Shown here piece after piece: positions 16,414-23,146 of a DNA stretch of 59,993 nt. A program made the position numbers and the translations under genes. A model generated the notes under the pieces. That model did not search any database. It was not told the origin of the DNA and saw nothing but the letters and a program-made list of their open reading frames with translations. The stretch lies in contig NZ_CP061097.1 in NCBI RefSeq assembly GCF_017654485.1, positions 1 to 59,993 on the forward strand, in the 5' to 3' direction. Position 1 is the stretch's first letter. The number at the start of each line of letters is the position of its first letter. This stretch comes from Roseomonas marmotae (GTDB lineage Bacteria; Pseudomonadota; Alphaproteobacteria; Acetobacterales; Acetobacteraceae).

Positions 16414-18609
16414 TCAGGCGGTCCGCCGAAACTCAACAACGTTCTCCAGCATTGCGACCTCAGGCTCCGGTGTGGTTTCGTCGGCGAGGCGCATGAGGGG
16501 AGCCAACACTGTTCTCTCCCACAGGCTGTTCACCATCTCCTCAAGCTGCTCCTTGAGGTCAGCCCGGCTCTCGAACCACTTCTCCAATTCACCGGCTACA
16601 CGGCCCTTGAAGCCCGGACCCATACCCCACTGCTCCGCACACTTCTGCCAGACGTCCGAATCCTTGAGAGGGCCGTGGTACACCTCTGTGCCGGCGCGCT
16701 GGACAGCTTCCAGAAATGCCTTGCGGGAGGTCGCTGCACGCTGGCCGATCTGATCGATGGTGCGGGTCGCAATGACGAGGTCCTTGTCCTGCTTCAACGC
16801 CGCAAGCGTATCTTCCAGTGATGCAAACCAGCGGTTGCTGCGCAGAACCGCGTCACGGGCGGCCCCCATACCCACCTGATGCATGATGTTCAGGCCTGTG
16901 TAGGTGCCGCTCCGTCGCGTGGCGGCCCAGAGGGTGGAGGCATGTCGCACACCCTGCACCGTCGTCAGGACATCCCGGTAGGCGAGCCTTTCCCGTGCTC
17001 CCAGCTTTGAGTGGGCACCAAGAAAGTCACGCATGCGCTTCGCAACCTCCTCGACCGCGAAGATCATCGTCTGCGCTTCGTGATTCTCCAGAATCTCATT
17101 CACTGCGGCGCAGAGATCAGACAGGCGCTCGGCTGCCGCCTCGCGCATCTGGTTCAACTGTCCAAGGAGACTCTTGCGGATGCTCTCTGCAGGATCGGAC
17201 TGGGCGTTGAAGAACAGCACCGGAATCTCCGGCAGGTCGGAGGCTTGCAGATCACTCTGCACCTGCATCTCTTTGAAGGCATAACCTTCCTCGTCCGACA
17301 TGGCCGTTTCGCCCATGTCGTCCTTCATGGCCAGTGCCTCATCCGGGCGAGGCAGGGCCATGACCGCAACCTTGCCGGCGCTTAGAGGCTCAGAGAAGGT
17401 CTGGCGCATGTGCTGGAGGAGCGTCTTGCTGCTGACGCCGGGCGCGTCGTTGAACTTGGAGCAGAAGACCACCGCCGTTCGCGGGTCCCGCAGCCGCAGA
17501 TCAAGGTCTTCCCGGACAGCGACATCGTCCACACCTTTGGTATCGATGACGGTGATGTCCAGTTCGCCGAAATCCTTGCCGAAGGCTGGAATAACGAGGT
17601 CGATAGATTTGGGCAGGCTTACGTCCGGCAGACGCCCGTTGTTCACCTCCCTGAATGTTTTGGCAAGCCACTCCATCGGCTGGAGCAGTGACGAGGATTC
17701 ATACCAGAGGTCGCGACGCGTCCGTTCACCAAGGCGCATCAGCTCCAGCACGCGGGTGCGAAGCTCATCCTCGGTAGCACAGGCCTCCACGAGGTCCTGA
17801 ACAGGGTCCTGATAGGTGATCTTGCCATCCTCGCGGATGGTCTTCCGGGTCAGGCCGGCCATGTTGCGAATGGCGCGCTCGGTCTCACGGCTGACCGCCG
17901 CCGCTTCGCGCAGAGCCCTATCATCGCTTTTCAGGGCAATCTGCTTGGCGGCGCAGAAGTCGGCCACAAGGCTGCGGAGTTCCGCATCGGAGAGCGGGAG
18001 GACTGACAAGCCGAATTCCGGGCCACGACGGATATGGACTTCACAAATGGTGGTTCCGCCGGCGCCGGTTTCCAGCACTGTCCGGTCCATCGCTTTGGTG
18101 GAAGGCGAGGTCGGCACCAGCAGGTCAAATGCAAAGGCGAGCGCAGTGGACTTGCCGACGCCGATGTCGCCAATGAAGGCAAGGTTATGCTTGAGCTTGA
18201 GGAGGTAGGCGGCGCCGCGCAGAAGCGTGGCCTTATGTCCTTCAATCGCGCGGCGCAGCGGCCATGGCCGATCCTCGTCGCTCAGAAAATCCTCAACTGC
18301 GCACAGCATGTCCTCGGTTTCTTCGAGAACAACACGTTGCGGATTCCAGAAGGTCGGCGGCTCGATGTGCAGCCACTCCCGCGAGGCAAAATCCCGGTAA
18401 GCCGCAACGTCCGTCGAGCCAAGCTTTTGGAGAGCATCGAGGACCCGGTCAGTGTCGACCGCATTGGAGATGTCGCCCTTCTCGATGCGCGAGACGCGGC
18501 TCTGATCAAGGCCTGCGGCCTTGGCGACCTCGGCCTGTGTCACCCCGAGATCACTACGGAGGCGGCCGATCACGGCCGACAGTCGCTTAACGGGCGCATC
18601 TTCAAGCAT
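16414..18609 (-). CDS. HTH-dynamin-like large GTPase
   Basis: 731-residue protein joining an N-terminal XRE-type helix-turn-helix (about residues 8-60; LGVTQAEVAKAAGLDQSRVS) to a dynamin-like GTPase. G1 is GDIGVGKST at 147-155, a Thr-rich switch (GAGGTTICEV) follows at about 182-191, G3 is VIDTKGVDD at 355-362 and a possible G4 is SKFND at about 384-388. The 200-residue spacing between G1 and G3 and the long helical C-terminal half fit dynamin-like proteins rather than small GTPases. No transmembrane segment is obvious. ATG 18609 is chosen because AGGAG lies 8 nt upstream; an in-frame ATG exists at 18648. Fusion of a phage-repressor-like DNA reader to a large GTPase suggests a sensor/effector role, possibly phage defence (inference). 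Transcribed alone, next to an integrase relic. Confidence 0.8.
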   Translation of the reverse strand: MLEDAPVKRLSAVIGRLRSDLGVTQAEVAKAAGLDQSRVSRIEKGDISNAVDTDRVLDALQKLGSTDVAAYRDFASREWLHIEPPTFWNPQRVVLEETEDMLCAVEDFLSDEDRPWPLRRAIEGHKATLLRGAAYLLKLKHNLAFIGDIGVGKSTALAFAFDLLVPTSPSTKAMDRTVLETGAGGTTICEVHIRRGPEFGLSVLPLSDAELRSLVADFCAAKQIALKSDDRALREAAAVSRETERAIRNMAGLTRKTIREDGKITYQDPVQDLVEACATEDELRTRVLELMRLGERTRRDLWYESSSLLQPMEWLAKTFREVNNGRLPDVSLPKSIDLVIPAFGKDFGELDITVIDTKGVDDVAVREDLDLRLRDPRTAVVFCSKFNDAPGVSSKTLLQHMRQTFSEPLSAGKVAVMALPRPDEALAMKDDMGETAMSDEEGYAFKEMQVQSDLQASDLPEIPVLFFNAQSDPAESIRKSLLGQLNQMREAAAERLSDLCAAVNEILENHEAQTMIFAVEEVAKRMRDFLGAHSKLGARERLAYRDVLTTVQGVRHASTLWAATRRSGTYTGLNIMHQVGMGAARDAVLRSNRWFASLEDTLAALKQDKDLVIATRTIDQIGQRAATSRKAFLEAVQRAGTEVYHGPLKDSDVWQKCAEQWGMGPGFKGRVAGELEKWFESRADLKEQLEEMVNSLWERTVLAPLMRLADETTPEPEVAMLENVVEFRRTA

Positions 18610-18744
18610 GTCATAATCTCCTGCTAGAAAGCTGATTATATGTAGCATGTATGCGCGTCAACCCCGAAACGGGTTTGCATTCTTGCAGGGGACAGAAAAT
18701 CTAGTCGCCAGGATTCGAACGCTTTCCGCTACTCAGACTGCACC

Positions 18745-19160
18745 ATGGCCTCGCCCGATGCCCTTGCTGGTCCTGCCGGCCCCGCTCCCCGAGGCTCGCT
18801 GGCAGGGCGCGCGGCGGACTTCGCCCGTCCCAGGACCGCCTCGAGCACCCGGCGCGCCTATGACCGGGACTGGGCCGGCTTCACCGCATGGTGCAAAGGG
18901 CATGGTGCCGTGCCGCTACCCGCGCGGCCGCAGGTGGTCGGCCTCTGGCTGACGCATGCGCCGAGCGGCTGGCGGTCGCCACCCTCGGCCGCCGCCTTAC
19001 CGCGATCTCCACCCTGCACCGCCTGCACGGCCATCACCTCGACACCTAGCATCCGGCGATCAGTGACGTGCCGCGCGGCATCCGCCGCACGTGGGGCACG
19101 GCCCAGCGCCGCGTCACCGCCGCCACCATACCGCCCAGCACGGGGTTGAGGAGCGGCTAA
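18745..19160 (+). pseudogene. Truncated, frameshifted tyrosine recombinase (integrase)
   Basis: The N-terminal core-binding (SAM-like) domain is readable: RTASSTRRAYDRDWAGFTAW followed by VGLWLT. It then shifts frame to ERLAVATLGRRLTAISTLHR and DVPRGIRRTWGTAQRR with a stop in between. The catalytic domain (Arg...His-x-x-Arg...Tyr) is absent. The sequence just upstream (about 18699-18718, minus strand GTTCGAATCCTGGCGACTA) resembles a tRNA T-arm/3' end, the usual attachment site of such integrases, but does not fold as a tRNA. Confidence 0.75.
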
Positions 19161-19451
19161 TCATGCGCACCATCCGGCACCGCTCGCTACCGGTGCTGCG
19201 CACCCATGTGTGCGACGGCGAGATATTCCTCGATAACGCCTCGGGGCGCGTTGGCGCTATAATTCAGCCCAGCCCAGCCCTGAGCGGATAGCGGACGCGC
19301 GATGCAGAGCAGGTTTTGCTGCACTTCCCTTTGGGAGCTTTCCAATGAGACTTTCTCCCTACGCGCTGGAACGTCTGATGCGGCACGGCCACGCCGTGGT
19401 CCGTTTTTAAGGGCGCAGGTCACAGGGTAACACACCATCGCTGGAGGTAGC

Positions 19452-20285
19452 TTACGATGATCCTTCTATGGTTTTGATACGCCCCATCAGAAAAGCATTC
19501 CGCGTCACCGCCTGCTGGCCATAATGCATCTCACGGTGGCAGTTCGGGCAGATGGCGGCGACGGCGTCGAGCTTGTCCGGCCCACCATCGGATAACCGAT
19601 GGAGGTGGTGCACTTCCAGAAACGGTTCTCCGGAGGCAGAGGTGAATGGAGCCGGTTGGTCGCAGCATTCACACACGCCATTGGCGCGTGCGCGAGCATA
19701 GTCTCGAACGGCAGCAGCACGACGAAAATACGTCGCAATGGCCTGGCCAACATGCTGTCGCGGCGCCTCTGTTCCGGCTTGCTGGGCTGCTTTGCGAAGC
19801 GCTGACAACTGTGTTGCAGATGCCCCTGTGTTCAGAGGCACCGGCGTTGCGGCCGGCACGAGGTGGAAGACGATGCCGCGCCGCATCGCACCGTTTCGAT
19901 CTGGCGCCTGCCGATACTCCCAACTCGCGGCAAAGAATGGCCCGACATATTCCACCTGAGACCGTGGCGATGTGAGGATCTTGAACAGGTGCAGATCGCG
20001 GCCTTGGTCGATGTGATCACGAATGGCAACATTGCCGCGCAACCAGGGCATATCGCCGACCTGGCCCTCACCGAAGTAGCAGAAGACGCCGTCCGACCAG
20101 CCATCTTCATAGCCATGCTGCACACCTGTCGCTCCGGTAAAGAGCAGGATGACCGGGTGCTGCGACGGCGTTGAGATGCCACCTTGCTGCTGGCCGCCGA
20201 AGTGCTTGTGCAGTGTGGTGCGGCGGTAGATCTGCCCTGGCACAAGATCCAGATCGCCAGCCGGCGCGGTGACTTTCTTTGCCAT
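19452..20285 (-). CDS. SRA-HNH type IV restriction endonuclease (ScoMcrA-like SRA)
   Basis: 277-residue predicted modification-dependent nuclease. The N-terminal half (about 14-150) has the pattern of the SRA domain of ScoMcrA-like enzymes: PGQIYRRTTLHKHFGGQQQG, STPSQHPVILLFTG, DGVFCYFGEGQVGDM and GRDLHLFKIL. SRA domains flip and read modified cytosines. The C-terminal HNH module (about 205-262) has CECCDQ, EVHHLHRLSDGG and AICPNCHREMH with intact His, Asn and Cys ligands. It probably cuts DNA carrying modified bases, complementing the McrBC-like pair at 2.3-6.3 kb. It is a single gene convergent with no close partner. Confidence 0.85.
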   Translation of the reverse strand: MAKKVTAPAGDLDLVPGQIYRRTTLHKHFGGQQQGGISTPSQHPVILLFTGATGVQHGYEDGWSDGVFCYFGEGQVGDMPWLRGNVAIRDHIDQGRDLHLFKILTSPRSQVEYVGPFFAASWEYRQAPDRNGAMRRGIVFHLVPAATPVPLNTGASATQLSALRKAAQQAGTEAPRQHVGQAIATYFRRAAAVRDYARARANGVCECCDQPAPFTSASGEPFLEVHHLHRLSDGGPDKLDAVAAICPNCHREMHYGQQAVTRNAFLMGRIKTIEGSS

Positions 20286-20379
20286 CAGCGTGCCATCTGG
20301 CAGGTTGATGGAAGAGCCGCGTCGACATCGAAGGGTGAGGTCATCATGACGTCAGCGTAGCGGAACTCATGCCGTGGGC

Positions 20380-20484
20380 AATGATGCGTAGCTGTGCCAA
20401 GACGCGCTTCTATCTGCAGCAGTGCGGGCTGCGGCGGCTGGATGGCGATGGCGACGGCGTGCCCTGCGAGCGGCTCTGCTGCTA
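20380..20484 (+). pseudogene. Excalibur-domain relic of a nuclease gene
   Basis: Translation reads CAKTRFYLQQCGLRRLDGDG and continues DGVPCERLCC to a stop. It is almost identical to the last 34 residues of the SNase at 13079-13756, including the calcium-binding DGDGDG. No nuclease domain precedes it, so only the 3' end of a second gene copy survives. Confidence 0.7.
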
Positions 20485-20544
20485 AGCTCGCGTTCTCGCT
20501 TTGGTCTTCTGGCGCCGGAGCACCGAGGGCGCCATGGAAGCGGC

Positions 20545-21459
20545 ATGCTAACCCGTGCCGCAGATCCGCCCGACCTCACCCAACTGGAGGCGATGGCGGC
20601 GCAACTGGCGGCCAGCGGCCACTATCGCGTGCTGCGGCGGATCGCGCCGCGGCCAGCGGTGACGCCGCCTCTGGGCACGCCCACCCGGCTCGGTCTGCTG
20701 CTCGATCTGGAGACCACCGGGCTCGATGCTGCGCAGGACGAGATCATCGAGATGGCGATGCTGCCCTTCACCTATGGGCTGGACGGCACCGTCTATGCAG
20801 TGGGGGAGCCCTTCAGCCGGCTGCGCCAGCCCACCCGCCCCATCCCGCCGGCGGTCACGGCCCTGACAGGGCTGACGGATGAGCAGGTCGCGGGGCAGCA
20901 GATCGACCCCGCGGAGGTGGCTGCCTTCATCGCGCCCGCGGCGCTGATCATCGCCCACAATGCCGGCTTCGACCGCCGCTTTGCCGAGGCCTTCTGCCCG
21001 GCTTTTGCCGAAAAACCCTGGGCCTGCTCGCAGCGGGGGATCGACTGGGCGGCGGAGGGGTTCGAGGGCAGCAAACTGAGTTACCTCGCCATGCGGCACG
21101 GGCTGTTCTTTGAGGGGCACCGGGCGCGGCATGACTGCGAGGCGACGCTGGAGATCCTGGCCCGCCCCTTGCCCGCCTCGGGCGTGCCTGGCTTGGCGCG
21201 GCTGCTGGAGGGGGCGCGGCAGCCGCGCTGGCGGATCTGGGCCACGGATGCGCCCTTCCACCACAAGGACCGTCTGAAGGCCCGCGGCTACCGCTGGAAT
21301 GGCGAGGGGACGGGCGCGACGCGCGCCTGGTTCATCGAGGTGGCGGAGGCCGAGCGCGCGGCGGAATGCGCCTTCCTTTGCCAGGAAATCTTTGGCCGGG
21401 AGCTGGAGCCACTGATGCAGCGGATCACCGCCCTCGAACGCTACTCGGTCCGCGGCTGA
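20545..21459 (+). CDS. DEDDh 3'-5' exonuclease (DnaQ-like)
   Basis: 304-residue exonuclease of the DNA polymerase III epsilon superfamily. Exo I is LLDLETTGLD (Asp54, Glu56), Exo II is IIAHNAGFDRRF and Exo III is HRARHDCEATLEIL with the catalytic His and Asp, so all DEDDh residues are present. A C-terminal region of about 85 residues (RWRIWATDAPFHHKDRLKAR and following) is not part of the core fold and recurs in plasmid- and island-borne relatives. ATG 20545 is the first plausible start; the upstream frame is an overlapping nuclease relic. A role in DNA repair or processing for the element is likely; polymerase proofreading is less so because the chromosome supplies dnaQ. Confidence 0.85.
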   Translation: MLTRAADPPDLTQLEAMAAQLAASGHYRVLRRIAPRPAVTPPLGTPTRLGLLLDLETTGLDAAQDEIIEMAMLPFTYGLDGTVYAVGEPFSRLRQPTRPIPPAVTALTGLTDEQVAGQQIDPAEVAAFIAPAALIIAHNAGFDRRFAEAFCPAFAEKPWACSQRGIDWAAEGFEGSKLSYLAMRHGLFFEGHRARHDCEATLEILARPLPASGVPGLARLLEGARQPRWRIWATDAPFHHKDRLKARGYRWNGEGTGATRAWFIEVAEAERAAECAFLCQEIFGRELEPLMQRITALERYSVRG

Positions 21460-21529
21460 GGAATACCAGACGGGGTCGTGCCGCGCGGGCCTCAGGACGA
21501 GTGCCGGATGGGGTCAGTCCTTGTCTTGG

Positions 21530-21546
21530 GTAAGGAAAATCCTTAC
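21530..21546 (+). promoter_or_regulatory. Palindromic operator of the toxin-antitoxin operon
   Basis: GTAAGGA-AAA-TCCTTAC, a perfect 7-bp inverted repeat with a 3-base spacer, ends 9 nt before the antitoxin ATG. AbrB/MazE-type antitoxins repress their own promoter through such palindromes, so autoregulation is inferred. Confidence 0.65.
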
Positions 21547-21555
21547 TTTGGGCCC

Positions 21556-21774
21556 ATGATCACCAGCCGGCTCACCAGCAAAGCCCAGACGACGATCCCC
21601 CAGCCGGTCCGGGCGGCCTTGCGTCTGCGGGAGGGGGATGAGATCGCCTATACGATCGAGCAGGGGCGGGTCGTGCTGACCCGCGTCCAGCCGGAGCGCG
21701 CCGCCGACGATCCGTTCCGCACCTTTGCCGAATGGGAAAGCCCGGCCGACGCCAAGGCCTATGCCGGGCTTTGA
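21556..21774 (+). CDS. AbrB/MazE-family antitoxin
   Basis: 72-residue swapped-hairpin DNA-binding protein: MITSRLTSKAQTTIPQPVRA, then LRLREGDEIAYTIEQGRVVL. A disordered acidic C-terminus (FAEWESPADAKAYAG) is expected to wrap the toxin. It overlaps the toxin gene by 14 nt. A palindrome immediately upstream is the probable operator. I chose the ATG at 21556 because it begins the domain exactly; an in-frame ORF start at 21478 would run through the operator. Confidence 0.88.
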   Translation: MITSRLTSKAQTTIPQPVRAALRLREGDEIAYTIEQGRVVLTRVQPERAADDPFRTFAEWESPADAKAYAGL

Positions 21775-22111
21775 GGTCTGGGACCTGGTGAAGGTCCCCT
21801 TTCCCTACACCAACCGCCCCGTGCAGCAGCGCCGCCCGGCCCTGGTGATCGCGGCGCCAGAAGCCTCCGGCACGCCAGCGCTGCTCTGGGTGCTGATGGT
21901 GACCAGTGCCGAGAACCGTGGCTGGCCCGGGGATGTGATGGTCTCGGACCTGACCGAGGCTGGGCTGCCGGCTCCTTCTGTCGTGCGCCCCGCCAAGATC
22001 GCCACCATCGAAGCTGGCGATGCGGAGCGGATCGGGCGTCTGCCGGAGCCAGACCAGCGGCAGGTCGCCCAGGCACTCCGCGCCAGCCTCGGCGGGGTAT
22101 TGGCGCAGTAA
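21761..22111 (+). CDS. PemK/MazF-family mRNA interferase toxin
   Basis: 116-residue toxin of the CcdB/PemK fold: FEVWDLVKVPFPYTNRPVQQ, RRPALVIAA, VLMVTSAENRGWPGDV and SVVRPAKIATIEAGD (the S-x-x-R-x-x-K segment lines the active site in MazF relatives). It is expected to cleave mRNA when released from the antitoxin encoded just upstream. The 14-nt overlap indicates coupled translation. Confidence 0.88.
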   Translation: MPGFEVWDLVKVPFPYTNRPVQQRRPALVIAAPEASGTPALLWVLMVTSAENRGWPGDVMVSDLTEAGLPAPSVVRPAKIATIEAGDAERIGRLPEPDQRQVAQALRASLGGVLAQ

Positions 22112-23146
22112 TCACCACTGTGCTGGCTGCAACGGGGTAAGCGGCCGGCCATGCCCAACGCCTGTCGGTCCACGATCAGGCGCTCACAGGCCGTGGCCGC
22201 ACCAGCAGGAGGCGAGTTGCGAAGTGACTTCCGAGGTGCCGCTGAGGCGCCGCTGAGAAGGATCCTCTGACACAGGCAGCCCGTCAGCTGCCGCTCCTGA
22301 GTATGGTGAGCGCGGGCCGGCCGTTGCCGCGGCTCAGAAATCATTTCCGAGCGGGCCGCGTCCAGATGGTCTTGTAGCGCCGTGATATGATGCCCGCCCG
22401 GCACGCAGTTTGGCTTCACGACGAAGGCGTTGCAGCATTTCCGGGCATTGTCAGGGGGATAATGCTGGAGGAACCGGGCAGCCTCTCCACGTGGCAGGAA
22501 GACCGCTCGGAAGTGAGTTCGGCGTTCCGCCGCGACAGTGCCGGCGCCCCACGTCCATCTCAGGCATCATGATCGCCGACATTCCAAGTCTGGCCATTGC
22601 TATGGCGCGGCGCTGGTCTATCCAGCTGAGCGGGAGGCGGGAGGGATCCCGGCCGCGACCGGCTCTACCTGGTTGGCTGTATTGCCAGAGCAGCGCGGCA
22701 CCTTTTCTCAGCCATCCGCCAGGCGGCGTCTGGATCCCAGCCTGCCTGCCCTCCTCGCTGCGAAGAGCGCAAGTTCTGCAAGGACACGCGCCTGTGCCTC
22801 ACGAACGCGCTCGCTACCGGGCATCCCAGCGGATTCTTTTCACCGAAACGCCGCAGCACGTCCCGCATGTCATCTTCTCAACAGAGGGCGGTGACATTGC
22901 ACGATCTGTTGTCGGCGCGCCGGTGGTGGCAGCCATCTCAGGAAAATATCTGCTGGATGCATGATGTGCGCGGGCCTCTTGCCCATGCTGCTCTCCAACG
23001 CGCCACGCGTTTGATGAATTCTTCTCTGTTAGGATCAGAGGATTTACCAGAATCAGGCGGCACTTTCTCATCATGCTGGAAGAATCGGGCAACTGTTGTT
23101 CTAATGCCACATCACCTGCTCCTTCATCTGCCAATAAGGGAATTGC
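22112..23146 (+). other. No recognisable gene (about 1 kb)
   Basis: Between the toxin and the VapE-type gene I find only short frames without ribosome sites or family motifs. A minus-strand frame (about 22665-22868, beginning MRDVLRRFGEKNPLGCPVAS) and a longer minus-strand frame are readable but unconvincing. The last 150 nt before 23147 are AT-richer and probably hold the promoter of the primase-helicase gene. Decayed accessory DNA is the best description. Confidence 0.4.

Noticed and set aside
18690..18735. Possible tRNA gene
   Set aside because: Only a T-loop-like TTCGAAT is present; the T-stem does not pair and no acceptor, D or anticodon arms are found.
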